Part shown: positions 1 through 32,100 of the stretch, piece after piece
Layout: each line of letters starts with the position of its first letter
How positions within the stretch are numbered: position 1 is the stretch's first letter
Source: Heliocidaris tuberculata
Lineage: Eukaryota; Echinodermata; Echinoidea; Camarodonta; Echinometridae
Assembly (NCBI GenBank): GCA_025618425.1
Contig: CM046832.1
Location: 65,121,279 to 65,185,278, forward strand
Length of the DNA stretch: 64,000 nucleotides
Direction of reading: 5' to 3'
The notes under the pieces: model-generated
Told to the model about the DNA's origin: nothing
The model's database searches: none
Seen by the model: the letters and a program-made list of their open reading frames with translations, nothing else
Made by a program: the position numbers and the translations under genes

Positions 1-410
1 CTATCTCCCACTCTGAGACACAGAGCATTTCATTGATTCTCATTTAAATAAGTAACCATGACAACCAAATTTCACCACTTTTCAGTACACCTATATAGTG
101 ATACCCTCCACAATAAATCATAAAGCAATCCATCACATCTAATCACATATTTTTACAAGCCTTCCAACTTTTTCCAAAATTTTGTCCGTGACATGAACTG
201 ATCATACTTATATATACTATACATTTAGTTACATAATTAACTGTATGTTGTGCATGACCTCCTATTACCTTATTATAAATTTCTTGTCAATATAATCATT
301 TCATAGTCATTTCTTTATTTGACTACAAAATTACATGCTATTTGTTATCTACATTAAGATTAACATATCTTACTCTATCCTCTTTGTGAATAGCTTGGTC
401 GGATACCTAC
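1..410. other. Gene A intron 23 (partial), no feature seen
   Basis: AT-rich sequence following the donor of exon 23. I see no exon with an NBD2 motif on either strand and no recognisable repeat. Confidence 0.6.
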
Positions 411-20053
<19,643 letters not shown>

Positions 20054-20083
20054 GGTATCCAGGGTGTCTTGAGATCAGGATGA
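20054..20083 (-). other. Gene A 5' UTR, start of the coding exon
   Basis: A strong 3' splice site (long T run then CAG) ends at 20084, 30 bases before the ATG at 20053. The ATG is therefore probably in the second exon, and a non-coding first exon lies upstream in the intergenic region; I could not place it. Gene B has the same arrangement. Confidence 0.55.
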
Positions 20084-21840
20084 CTGAGAAAAAAAAAAAC
20101 AAGGGGTTAAACTTACTGGCCAAATAACACTATGATTACAAAAATTACAAGTGAGGGTAAGAATAGTAAGAATAAGAGCGGATAGACTTCTGCAAACGAT
20201 GAATTATTATAATTACTGTATCATTTGTTAAAGTGAACACATTCTAGTATTCTGGGACGTTTGATTTTACCTATTACAGATGCCATCAGGTCATGAAACT
20301 TAATACATCATTAATCTTAAGTTAATCAAGAACTTACACTTTATCGATGTTCAAATTACGACTGCGCTTTAAGAATCATGCTTCATTGTTTGTCGTTCTG
20401 AAAATATTTTCCTCAATTTACGTCGTAGTTGTCTTGAAATTGTACATAGAACGACTGAATGCCACAACCGCTTACTATTCACTACACTCTAGTCACCTTC
20501 ATTATCATATAGGGCTAAATAGAACGCATCCATCACCATAAAAAGGTGGAAAGCTGCTGGCTCACGACTGTAAACATATACACCCTCGTTATTCGTTAAT
20601 AAGGTTAATGAGTATGTTACCTCATAACCTTATATCAATCCTGTCCTGCATCACCTTGCAAACTGTCTTCTTTTATGCTTACGCTTCACCCTGAACAATA
20701 TTTCTAATGGAAGAAGAAAGAGAAAAATAAAAATATCTTTGGCACGCAGAATAGGAGCAATCGAGAACGATTCGTTTTATTTGATTTTATTTAGATGTCA
20801 GTAACCAGCCTCTGCGTGTAACATTATATCACCAAGGTGATAACTCCTTGATATCACATAAGCAATAAATCTATAACACGTATTATATTTATCAAATTAT
20901 ATGTATATTGTGTTCTGTTTATTGGTGGTGATAATTAGAAGAAACTGAAACTGAAATGAACAACGTACCAGCTACAGAAAGAAAGGATATGTTTTTAATG
21001 CGTTTGCCAAGTTTTACGATGCATAAAAAAGTGATATATAGCTCAACACATGATCATGATTAAGCAACTTTAAAAAAAAAAAAAAAAAAAAAAAAACGTT
21101 TCATAACACATAATACATGCAACATGTCTCACATTTATATGATTGACCGCCCTTCATTCGTAAATGATCGCAAGTCTTATGCCAGCCGATAGTGTTTTAT
21201 ATACCTCGTTTGAGCTCGGTTTATGAATTTTGGGTCACACAACATGCTTAATGCACTACTGATCTACAAAGACATTGGTAAGAACTCATAAGAAACGCTC
21301 TAGATATGACACGGTGTTTAATATACACCCACGTTGTTTGCTCAACCTCTTTGTTACTCATTATTCAGACCAGACCTATTATACTCTATTGTAAGTATTA
21401 TGCAATACGTTCCGATTCCGACCAGCCACATAGCGATGATGATGCAAGCACAGTCTTAAAAGTCTTCTGTTTAGTCTTCTCTATTCGGTAATTGTCTTGT
21501 CCTCGTCTTTTCTTTTATATGTTAATGTTGTTGTTGGATAGTGTTATTTATTTGATTTAAATCGATTAACAGCACTTAATGTTGTTCCTATATAAAATAA
21601 ATACATCAACTCTCACTGCGAGAAGTTTTTCAGCCCAAAAATAAGAAAAATCAAACAAAGATTTTTGAGTGATTATTTATATCGCATCAACAAAAGCAAC
21701 AAAGAATTTTCTGTATTTCTTTGTTGTTGTTTTTTTACTCAAATTTGTGCTTTTCTGGCACGGCGATATAAAGTTGATTTCAATTGTGCCAACCCTGGTG
21801 CATTGGTTTGCAGAATGACCTAAACTAAACAGCGATAAAT
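20084..21840. other. Intergenic, upstream of gene A
   Basis: 1.75 kb of AT-rich sequence with an A run at 21072-21097. A non-coding first exon and promoter of gene A are expected in this direction, but I find no TATA-like or GC-rich element I would call. Short open frames here look random. Confidence 0.45.
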
Positions 21841-21869
21841 TCTATTTTTGCAGACAATGTTGATTTCAG

Positions 21870-22230
21870 GGTCTGCACACCCACCCCCCCCCCCCCCCCT
21901 GCCGAAATGTTGGCTTTGCCAAGGACTTAGCGAAACAATATATGTAATAATTAATATCAGTTGTGAGTGGTATATCTACGGGGGCCGACATTTGAAGGGT
22001 GCTAAGACGCGAAAGAGAGGAAGAAAAAGAAGAAAAAAAAGAAGAAAATTGCGATAATTCTGGATTATGCGCCCTCAATCCACAGGGTAACTAAATGCAT
22101 TAGATACTTTTTTGGAGGATTTGGAATGCTAAAATTTTCTGCTGCTCGGTCGCTTTGCTTCCTCGCATAATTTTGCTCCAGGATCGTGTAATTTCGCTCC
22201 CCAGTAGAGGATATGTTTTTATTTTAAGGG
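21870..22230. mobile_element. hAT-like MITE fragment
   Basis: A poly-C block, then GTGGTATATCTACGGGGGC and phrases shared with the intact 770-bp element at 43890-44659 (GCGCCCT.AATCC.CAGGGTAA, GCATTAGA, TTGCTCCAGGATC). Diverged and without clear ends. Confidence 0.55.
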
Positions 22231-22322
22231 CTTAAGATCTTACAGCCTAGCAAAAATTCTCACCCTAATGTTCATTCCTAAACCGGCTGACATTTTACTC
22301 AGTGTTGTTCAGGACAATGTGA

Positions 22323-22366
22323 AGATTAGGATTAGGGTTAGGGTTAGGGTTAGGGTTAGGTTAGAT
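22323..22366. repeat. Interstitial (TTAGGG)n tract
   Basis: Four to five near-perfect TTAGGG units flanked by variants (ATTAGG, GTTAGG). This is the animal telomere repeat, here far from any visible chromosome end. Confidence 0.85.
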
Positions 22367-22498
22367 AACCTCGTATGTGTATGAGTGGGTTTAGGTTTAG
22401 GATTAACATGGCAAAGTAAGACCGGAGCAATTGTCGCAGGAGCAAATGTCATGGGACCTTTACTCAGGATATTGCACATTCCTTTTAATTCCCAGCCT

Positions 22499-22659
22499 GG
22501 GCCCTCTTGCATAAAAAGTTGCGTTTAAACGCAAGTCAAAAAAATAAACGCAACTTGATTTTCAACCAGTCAGGATCGCTTATTTTGGACTTGCGTTTAA
22601 TTTTATTTTAATTTAATTTTGAGTTGCGATTAAACGCAACTTTTTATGCAAGAGGGCCC
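22499..22659. mobile_element. 161-bp MITE, GGGCCCTCTTGC termini
   Basis: Terminal inverted repeats of about 30 bp (GGGCCCTCTTGCATAAAAAG and complement) with inner GTTTAAACGCAA. Same family and size as 10748-10907. Non-coding. Confidence 0.8.
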
Positions 22660-22675
22660 AGTACTCAGTTGTAGG

Positions 22676-22860
22676 CGTACTGGGCGTTGTGGAGTGCGCC
22701 TGTAATCCAGGTAACAGTGGAAGTTATAAACTAGGTTCTAGAAGTTAAAAACCCAGGTTCGAGTCACGTCTCTAGGATGGTGACGTTAAAGGTCCGTCCC
22801 CAGACGTAAATCATCATATCTGAAGGACGTCTGTAAAAGCCCAATTACATTCACACACAC
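22676..22860 (+). mobile_element. SINE with 7SL-like head
   Basis: The head GGGCGTTGTGGAGTGCGCC then TGTAATCC.AGGTAAC resembles the 5' Alu domain of 7SL RNA, about 26 of 34 positions by eye against the human sequence as I recall it. About 70 bases on comes CAGGTTCGAGTCA, a good box B. The body has GGTCCGTCCCCAGACGTAAA and the end runs into a (CA)n tail. The 7SL origin is an inference; a tRNA origin with chance similarity is possible. Confidence 0.5.
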
Positions 22861-24585
22861 ACACACTCAGTACTCATTCGCGTGCACTGACGTATAGGCA
22901 GCAGCAGCAGCAGCTCAAATTTGAGTTTGGAATTAGACCTACTATCCCTGGGTATACCACGGAGGTGCGAGGCAAGCTTACCTAATACCTCCTTGGGTAT
23001 AGGCCATGGTATAGTATATACATGTACAAGGAGAAGCAAGAATTAATGTGTAAATGGTAGTATAGTAGGTATACTCACAATTTTATTATCTAGGTCGGGT
23101 CGCACATAATTCCTGGCATGAGATCGAGTTAGGTTCGTCACAACATGTCCGATATACATACAGATCCGTGTAAGTGCATAGGACCTTCTCAAACAGTAGG
23201 AAGTTCGTAGAGAATGGAATATTTAAGTTCGGTTTACACACAGTGCATTCTATTCATGCTATGGTATACATGGTACAAGAGGTCACTGGCCCGTGCAGCG
23301 AGAGTGGTTGTGATCGAATCGGTCGCTCAGGCCGTTTGATTAACAGTAGACATAATACCGAAAAGTATTCTTAAAACTTGAGACGAAACATATTCCTAAC
23401 ATTTTTAGGGAAAATGGTAAAACTCGATTCAAAGAAAATATATAGGGATTATTAGGGAACGCGAGTTATATTGAGTTAAAAGTCGGAGATCAGAAACCGT
23501 TTTCATGCCTGCATTTCCCCCATCTTACCTTGAATAAAAAAGTCATGTTCCAAATAGACCGCTTCTAGGCATGTATACAAATTAAAATTATGCACATTTC
23601 TTCTCTGAGCACCTAGTGACGAGCTATTCCATTAACCTGTTTTTTTTTTATAAGTGAGCCTCAATGCTTTGAATCCAGTTTGCATAAATTACTTGTTGCT
23701 ATTTGTATGTTTTTAGTTTTTTAGTTTTATTTCATTTCCAGGAAAACAATATAACAATAACAGAGAATACAAAATAAAAAGTACAATAACAGAAGGAGAG
23801 GGAAAACAAAACAAAACAAGAAAACGCCAGCTAATGCCTGCGGATTACCAAAAGAAAACACGTTCTGTATAAGGTTCTCGATCCTCATTAGCTGGCGGTA
23901 GAAATGCATAAATATTCAATTCAATACCATGAACATGTAGACATAAAAAAGTTCACCAGTATAAATACAAAACAATAGATTAGTAAAAAAATAATAATAA
24001 TAAAATACATGTATTGATTAATAATTGCAGGTTGTAAAAAAGCGTATCACAAAGAGACAAAGAAAGAAGAAGAAGAAGAAAGAAAGAAAGAAGAAGAAAA
24101 AAAGATGCCGTTCACGGTCCAATGAAAAGAGATAGCAAGAGCAAGAGAGAGAGAGAAATAAAAATGAGGGAGAAAGAAGAAAATATCAAAGTGGGCTAAG
24201 CTCAGTCCCGTACCACCGGCATGACCGGTGGGGCTAAATCCTTGTTTAGCTCCACCGATAGCAGTGCACGGGAAAGATTTTGCAAGTGTAAAAAGCATAT
24301 ATATTACTTTGCTTAAATAGATTCACTGATTATTTGTCATATCAACATAAATTCATTCAGATTCGTGGACCCCACACACGAGACAAGTAAGAGTAATGCA
24401 CTTAATGTTATTCTTAATATTATTTTTAATGGTGAGTCAACCGTAAATCAAGTAGGTTCATTTTAACATGGTTAAAATCCCTTGTCAGTCGGTGACATAT
24501 TACATAGAAAATCTCGAAGAGCCTTAACAATCTGGTTTACATTAGGCTCTAAGCACAGATAACTGTGAAAACATGTAAACTTTAA
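22861..24585. other. Intergenic, no gene
   Basis: Mixed AT-rich sequence. It includes a CAG repeat near 22899-22914, and A/G-rich low complexity at 23735-23825 and 24053-24185. No coding signal I trust. Confidence 0.45.
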
Positions 24586-25175
24586 AGGGGAATGAAACCC
24601 TGGAGAAAAATCCATTTTAATAAAAAGAGAGGATAGAGAGAAGCAATTTAAAAAAAGTTCCATCAAAATCGGTTAAGAAATGACTGAAAGTTATGAAAGT
24701 TTGAAAAGTCTCAATTTATTTTCTATGGCGATCCTCAAATTGGCAATGTTGCTTCAAAGTGACAGGTAGAGCATGTAGAGTAGGACAACTCTCCATGTGT
24801 TTTCTACACAAAATTTCATATTTCCTCCATTATCTCTAAAGATGATGCTTGTCTTTTTGTGTACTCAACATATGTTGTGTCAAATACATTTTCCCATGAT
24901 ATATCTTGAGCTAAGAAGGAGACAAGCTGCACCTTGAGAGATAATTGGGAAAATATGAAATTTTGTGTACAAACATATGGAGAGTTGTCCTACTTAACCT
25001 GTCATTTTGAAGCAACATTGCTAATTTGAGGATCGCCATAGAAAGTAAATTGAGACTTTTCAAACTTTCATAACTTTCTCATTTCTTAACCGATTTTGAT
25101 GGAACTTTTTTTAAATTGCTTCTCTCTATCCGCTCTTTCCATTAAAATTGATTTCCCCCAGGGTTTCATTCTCCT
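24586..25175. mobile_element. 590-bp TTAA-flanked palindromic MITE
   Basis: TTAA at 24582-24585 and 25176-25179. The left arm AGGGGAATGAAACCCTGG pairs with CCAGGGTTTCATTCTCCT on the right. The pairing continues for more than 200 bp per arm (for example AAATTGCTTCTCTCTATCC against GGATAGAGAGAAGCAATTT, and GGCGATCCTCAAATTGGCAA against its near complement). No coding sequence. Confidence 0.85.
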
Positions 25176-25322
25176 TTAAAGTATTTCATCGGGGCAAATT
25201 CGTGACCAAATAATAAAGTATTCAGATTCCTCTTTCTTAGGCTGAGTAGTATATTCCGTGGCATATCATACAAGAAGAACAAGCATTTTATTATGAAAAA
25301 GGCTGACAAATGAATTAATATA

Positions 25323-25568
25323 TTATACAACGTTGACAATCATGTTCAAAACTGTCAGATTGTTTGCGTCATTGTATGAAAAACAGAAACGAGTGAAACG
25401 CCTTTGAACGGCCTCAAGTGCATTAATGTGATTCTTTTGATGTGGGAGCCAAACCGGGATACCGTATTCTATGATCGGCCTGCACAAAGCACAGAAAAGA
25501 CCTTTGAGTACCAATTGGTTTCTAGAATTAACAATCCAGTCTTGAACATTTACTAATGACATAATCAC
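25323..25568 (-). pseudogene. LINE reverse transcriptase fragment
   Basis: An 81-codon frame with LCRPIIEYGIPVWLPH and LEAVQRRFTRF. This is the C-terminal pattern of reverse transcriptases of non-LTR retrotransposons (RP.LEY..PVW.P...K.I..LE.VQRR.TR). Only this fragment remains; no other domain is visible nearby. It is a dead copy. Confidence 0.75.
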
Positions 25569-25664
25569 ATGCTTTGACCATGAAAGATCACGTGAAAAAT
25601 ATGTCTGTTTGCAAGGTATGAATAAAATTTGAATACATAACCGAACCGGTCTCTTGGCTTGCGG

Positions 25665-25760
25665 CAGTTTTTTGTTTGTTTGTTTGTTTTGTTTTGTTTT
25701 GTTTTTGTTGTTGTTTGTTTTTTGTTTTTTTGTTTTTTGTTGTTGTTTTTTGTTGTAAAT
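25665..25760. repeat. (TTTG)n / T-rich low complexity
   Basis: TTTG and TTG repeats over about 100 bases. A similar A/T tail with AAATTTGAATTTGAATTTGA at 25905-25926 resembles the end of a LINE. Confidence 0.7.
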
Positions 25761-26220
25761 TTATATTATGCTTCGAACTGGAATTATGACATGAGTTTTG
25801 TTTGGGATTTTTTTTTTTTTTGTTATGTTATTTTCGTATGTCTTTTATGCTTTGTAAACTGAAAGTTGAGAATGATCCTATATGTTTGGATTTTTAATCA
25901 ATAAATAAATTTGAATTTGAATTTGACAAGGAAAAAAACAAGAGTTATTATCACATTTTAGATGTTAATTTACTCGAAGAACCCACCGCAATCACATAAA
26001 AAGAGGGGGCGAAAATATGAAAGGGTAGCACAACTTTGAAACAGAAGTAGGGGGCGAAATTCTTTCGGGGGCGCTGTTGTGCCCTCCCCCTTCCCCCCCC
26101 CCCCCCCCCCCGCACACACAACGAAAAAAAATTAAAAATTAAAAAAATCCCGACCACTGTTTATAGATCCTTAATTTGTAAAGAGAAAACGAACACGTGC
26201 GGTTTATAGATATACTTGCA

Positions 26221-27081
26221 TGTCATTCACTCTGAAGTCGACGACGATGCCGATGACAACACATTTTTTATCTAAAAAAAAGGACCTACATCCCTTACCC
26301 ACAAATCATAACAAAGGTTTTAACCCCCACTAACTTGATGTGTCAATACTGATATCAGTGGCACGTGGGCACGTGCCCCTCCCCAATCGGAAGACATCAA
26401 CAAAAAAAGAGAGAGAGAGAGAGGGGGGGGGGATATAGGAAAAGGACGAGGTGAAAGGATGAGAGAAAGAGATTATAGGACCTCCTTCCACACCCTCCCC
26501 ATAATCGGTGGCCATGTTAACTTGCATTTCAGTTCCGATTAAGACTGGTCTCCCCCCCCCCCCCCCCCCCCACAATGTTGCCAATCGGCCCCTGACAACA
26601 CCTAGATCTAGATATCGTAATGTCGGCGCAGTTACGAAAAGCAAGTATACATAAGGTTTTTCATTATTTCGAAAAGGTAGTTAAATCACACATAAAGACC
26701 AAGGAAAAGGTGGACGAAAAGAAGATAGTGAACTTATAAGTAGCTTCGTATGTTAGAGTTTGTATATACGGATATTTTGTTAAAATGTGATAATCACCGT
26801 TATATTTCATAATGATATAATTAATATACAATCAAAGTTCTGTTGAAAGCATTTGTTAATGAAACATACAATTAGCGAACATAACAAATGAATTATTTTA
26901 AGGAAACAATTTATATAGACGCAAGAATCTTATAGCATCATATTTATATCTGTGAGCAAAATGTAATGAGTAAGGAAGAGAGGATGAGAAGAGAGAGAAA
27001 GAAGATGAGAAAAGGACAGATATATAAAGCATTAGAGAGGATGAAGGAGAGATAGAGACAGAAAGAAATAGAGAGAAGAGT

Positions 27082-27122
<41 letters not shown>

Positions 27123-28796
27123 GGAAAAAAGGCTCGAATATGTAGTATAAAAACACTACAAAGTCTACAAAGTCTAACAATGGATCCTGAAAGTTAAGAT
27201 TCATTTAGCAACCTTACATGGTATGGGATTGGGCTTAGTCTATATCGTTCGGTTCTCCATCTGATCTGAGCATAGGGAGTAATTCCTAGAAGGCTGAGGA
27301 TGCTGGGGATGCTGTAGGGGGTGTTTGCCTGCTGGGGGTGCTGTAGCTAAAAAGTAGTTAAAAAGAGACCCTAAAACGCTGAGGACCTTTTTTTTTTGCT
27401 CACAGCACCCCCAGTAAGAAAATCGTTCCCAGGTGCCTGCTGTACTCGGCTGTTTCTGGTTGAGGATGTGGGGGGGGGGGGGGGTCAGCTTATATAACAA
27501 ATTTCACGCCCTTCTTCCAATAGTGCAGAATATGACCGATTTTATGTTGAGAGCGATCTCCAATTTCCCTTACCTACTGCAGAAGCAGAAGCAGAAGCAG
27601 AAGAAGATGTAATGGTCTAATTCGTGGGTATGCCGGGGGGGGGGGGGTTCCTTCCTCTGGGGGAATGAATTTCAAGGATCACACCATGCATCTTCGGCTT
27701 CAAGAGGAGATAGCGTAATAGTGTAGAGATCACTCGTAAAAGAAAATCGGCCACATTCTGGACTATTCCTCCAATTGTGATAGGTAGAGACCTTGACGTC
27801 ATTTCCCAAAAAGGTCGGTACCTATATCATTCATGTGCTCATCTATAATTTGGCTCCGAATATGCTGAAATAATCTACGCACAAGTCGGCATCGACATCA
27901 GCTACAATGTAAGCCAATACCAATGTCATTCACTCTGAAGTCGACGACGATGCCGATGACAACCCATTTTTTATCTAAAAAAAAGGACCTACATCCCTTA
28001 CCCACAAATCATAACAAAGGTTTTAACCCCCCACTAACTTGATGTGTCAATACTGATATCAGTGGCACGTGGGCACGTGCCCCTCCCCAATCGGAAGACA
28101 TCAACAAAAAAGAGAGAGAGAGAGAGAGAGGGGGGGGGGTATAGGAAAAGGACGAGGTGAAAGGATGAGAGAAAGAGATTATAGGACCTCCTTCCACACC
28201 CTCCCCATAATCGGTGGCCATGTTAACTTGCATTTCAGTTCCGATTAAGACTGGTCCCCCCCCCCCCCCCCCCCCGCCACAATGTTGCCAATCGGCCCCT
28301 GACAACACCTAGATCTAGATATCGTAATGTCGGCGCAGTTACGAAAAGCAAGTATACATAAGGTTTTTCATTATTTCGAAAAGGTAGTTAAATCACACAT
28401 AAAGACCAAGGAAAAGGTGGACGAAAAGAAGATAGTGAACTTATAAGTAGCTTCGTATGTTAGAGTTTGTATATACGGATATTTTGTTAAAATGTGATAA
28501 TCACCGTTATATTTCATAATGATATAATAAATATACAATCAAAGTTCTGTTGAAAGCATTAGTTAATGAAACATACAATTAGCGAACATAACAAATGAAT
28601 TATTTTAAGGAAACAATTTATATAGACGCAAGAATCTTATAGCATCATATTTATATCTGTGAACAAAATGTAATGAGTAAGGAAGAGAGGATGAGAAGAG
28701 AGAGAAAGAAGATGAGAAAAGGACAGATATATAAAGCATTAGAGAGGATGAAGGAGAGATAGAGACAGAAAGAAATAGAGAGAGGAGGAGAAGAGT

Positions 28797-28837
<41 letters not shown>

Positions 28838-30079
28838 GGAAAAAAAGGCTCAAATATGTATTATAAAAACACTACAAAGTCTACAAAGTCTAACAATGGA
28901 TCCTGAAAGTTAAGATTCATTTAGCAACCTTACATGGTATGGGATTGGGCTTAGTCTATATCGTTCGGTTCTCCATCTGATCTGAGCATAGGGAGTAATT
29001 CCTAGAAGGCTGAGGATGCTGGGGGTGCTGTAGCTAAAAAGTAGTTAAAAAGAGACCCTAAAACGCTGAGGACCTTTTTTTTTTGCTCACAGCACCCCCA
29101 GTAAGAAAATCGTTCCCAGGTGCCTGCTGTACTCGGCTGTTTCTGGTTGAGGATGTGGGGGGGGGGGGGGGGGGGGTCAGCTTATATAACAAATTTCACG
29201 CCCTTCTTCCAATAGTGCAGAATATGACCGATTTTATGTTGAGAGCGATCTCCAATTTCCCTTACCTACTGCAGAAGCAGAAGCATAAGCAGAAGAAGAT
29301 GTAATGCTCTAATTCGTGGGTATGCCGGGGGGGGGGGGGGTTCCTTCCTCTGGGGGAATGAATTTCAAGAGGAGATAGCGTAATAGTGTAGAGATCACTC
29401 GTAAAAGAAAATCGGCCACATTCTGGACTATTCCTCCAATTGTGATAGGTAGAGACCTTGACGTCATTTCCCAAAAAGGTCGGTACCTATATCATTCATG
29501 TGCTCATCTATAATTTGGCTCCGAATATGCTGAAATAATCTACGCACAAGTCGGCATCGACATCAGCTACAATGTAAGCCAATACCAATGTCATTCACTC
29601 TGAAGTCGACGACGATGCCGATGACAACCCATTTTTTATCTTTAAAAAAAAAGGACCTACATCCCTTACCCACAAATCATAACAAAGGTTTTAACCCCCC
29701 ACTAACTTGATGTGTCAATACTGATATCAGTGGCACATGGGCACGTGCCCCTCCCCAATCGGAAGACATCAACAACAAAAAAAAGAGAGAAATAAAGAGA
29801 GAGAGAGAGGGGGGGGGGGATATAGGAAAAGGACGAGGTGAAAGGATGAGAGAAAGAGATTATAGGACCTCCTTCCACACCCTCCCCATAATCGGTGGCC
29901 ATGTTAACTTGCATTTCAGTTCCGATTAAGACTGGTTCCCCCCCCCCCCCCCCCCACAATGTTGCCAATCGGCCCCTGACAACACCTAGACCTAGATATC
30001 GTAATGTCGGCGCAGTTACGAAAAGCAAGTATACATAAGGTTTTTCATTATTTCGAAAAGGTAGTTAAATCACACATAA
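26221..30079. repeat. Tandem array of a 1.7-kb unit (2.3 copies)
   Basis: Unit 1 is 26221-27923, unit 2 is 27924-29588, and a partial unit 3 is 29589-30079. Each starts TGTCATTCACTCTGAAGTCG. The copies are nearly identical over long stretches; differences are mostly in (GA)n, poly-G and poly-C lengths, plus a few short indels (about 31 bp near 27311, about 24 bp near 27675). The unit is non-coding; within it, an inner inverted repeat (CAGAATATGACCGATTTT against its near complement) may be an older MITE. Confidence 0.9.
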
Positions 30080-31487
30080 GATCAAACTATTATTTACTTA
30101 TACATTTTTTCGCATAAGGAAAAGGATAAAGCAATGTTAAACTGAGGGCTTTCAAGAAATAAAACAGGAATGAGACATCACATGCATTTATGGTTACAGA
30201 GGTGAAAAGCATGTTTTATGGAACAGACAAACATCTTATTTTTAAAGTTATTAAAGCAATGTGTCGAGATACAATTCAATATTTCAGTATTAAAATAGAA
30301 GCAGCTAAAGTGAGCATAAATCTTTTTTAAATGCTTGAAAAATTTTTTTATCATCATTATTAACGATCATTTTGTTTGTTTTCACTATTCACTATTCACT
30401 ATTCACTATTTGCTCTTCTACGTCTTTGCAGTAAAGCACATGAGCAGTAAAGCACATGATCAGGGGTCATGGTGATCCACCTCTTCATATTTCAAAAGGA
30501 ATATTGCATACGGAAGAAGTTTTGATATACTGCCCTTCGAAGCCTTTGATATCAACTTGGATTATCACCTATACGTGAATTGTTATTCAAACGGCATTTT
30601 ATCATAAAGGCAGCCTGTCCATCGTTATCTTTTAATTCATGTCCAAGGAAATTTTCTAGTCAAGTGTCAACAACAGTGTACCTGTCCTTAACACACCGAA
30701 CTTTGAAAAGCCAGGACATGCAGATAGCTTCCCCACAAAACTATTAAGAAATGGGACTTTGACCATCCGAGGTTAGCTGCTCAAGACGTTTACATTTCAC
30801 TAATAAAATAACAATAGCACTTGTATTCTGCTCATTTTCCTCATCAGTCTTTCGAAAACAGCGTTTGTGTACGGTTCCAAGAGCTGCCTCTGGAACTGAT
30901 GCTTTTGTTTAATTCAAAAGCATGTCACTTTCTTATAACGAAAATTCTTTTGGAGGAGCCTTGCCTAAAATAGGAGCAGTACAAAGTGTTTCTCAAATCG
31001 TGCAAAAGGTAAGCCCCTCTCAAAATTTATATATATATAAACAAAGACACCAATATAGGTATCTATCATTAGTCTATACTATAAAGATATATTAAGATAT
31101 TATATATAAATATATATATATATTTTTTTTTATTGAACAAAAACAAAACAAAACAAAACAAAACGAACAAAACATTCATTACGAGGATACCAAATACTTT
31201 GTATATATTATGTTCATACATATTCTTATTTATTTTTTGTTGCTGTTATCTGTTTATATTCATGATTTTTTTTGGGTTTTTTTTTGTTTTTGTTTTTGTT
31301 TTTTTGTTTTTTTACTATTCTCTCTTAATATTTTTAACAGGGCCTCGTGGAAGACCACCACTATTGGTGATATTGAATCACCTTTCTAAATATCAGAAAT
31401 AAATAAATAAATAAATAAATAATTAGGTGTATTATTAATTTTATTAAAATTTCGTCCAACCGCTTTTAGAGGTATACTCTTGCATGT
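30080..31487. other. Intergenic between array and SINE
   Basis: No gene seen. It contains four ATTCACT heptamers (30384-30412), a duplicated AGTAAAGCACATGA (30431 and 30446), a TA-rich patch (31030-31125) and (AAAAC)n/(TTTG)n low complexity. Confidence 0.45.
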
Positions 31488-31780
31488 GGAGGTGTCGTGG
31501 TATAGTGGTTCATTCACTTGACTCTCAATCCAAGGGTTGAGGGTTCGAATCTCAGCCCAGCACTAGCGTCTTTTGGTAAAACATTAATCCACATTTGCCA
31601 CTCTCCACCCAGGTGTAATAGGGGTACCTGGCAGGATTTATTCCTTGAAATGCACTGTGCGCTGATCACGGCCGCCAGAGCTAAAGCCACTGTAATAATA
31701 TCCAAACCATTTGGAAGCGCATAGGGACGTGATATCTTAATTACAAGAACGGTTTATCATTATTATCATTATTATTATTG
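31488..31780 (+). mobile_element. tRNA-derived SINE (best copy)
   Basis: The head has box A (TGGTATAGTGG) and box B (GGTTCGAATCTC) about 40 bases apart. The anticodon position reads CTC, suggesting a tRNA-Glu ancestor. The body has the phrase GGTAAAACATTAATCCACAT and GGGGTACCTGGCAGG; the end is an (ATT)n tail. Not a working tRNA: the acceptor ends do not pair. Confidence 0.8.
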
Positions 31781-32100
31781 CATCATTACGCGACTATAAT
31801 ATTTTTTTCTGTATTGTACTTAAAGTAAAAATATTGAATAATTAAGCACTCCCACGTGCACTGCAAATAGTACTATTTCAGAAGTATTCTTTTCTAAGAC
31901 CTTCATGTTTCCCACAAAATTAGTTTATAATAATGATCTGTTTTGTTTAGGGATATGGTCATTAGTTGCGCTATCGCTATTTCTCCTTTTTTTGTAATTA
32001 TTACAATCATTATTGTATTTCTGTCAATTATTGGTCGGTCTGGAGCCGGTTTAGATTGTTTCTTGGGTATTAAGGCTTAAAAGATTATATGAATTCATCC

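Noticed and set aside
20347..20541. 64-codon frame in the intergenic region as a small gene.
   Set aside because: No family, no splice or start context; about as long as expected by chance.
25323..25926. A complete LINE from the RT fragment to the AAATTTGAATTTGA tail.
   Set aside because: The RT fragment reads on the minus strand while the tail reads on the plus strand, so they are probably two separate remnants.
26330..28308. Repeated 100-codon frames (starting MLFVTAPTLRYLDLG) as a tandem gene family.
   Set aside because: They only reflect the 1.7-kb non-coding tandem array, run through poly-G and (GA)n tracts and change frame between units.
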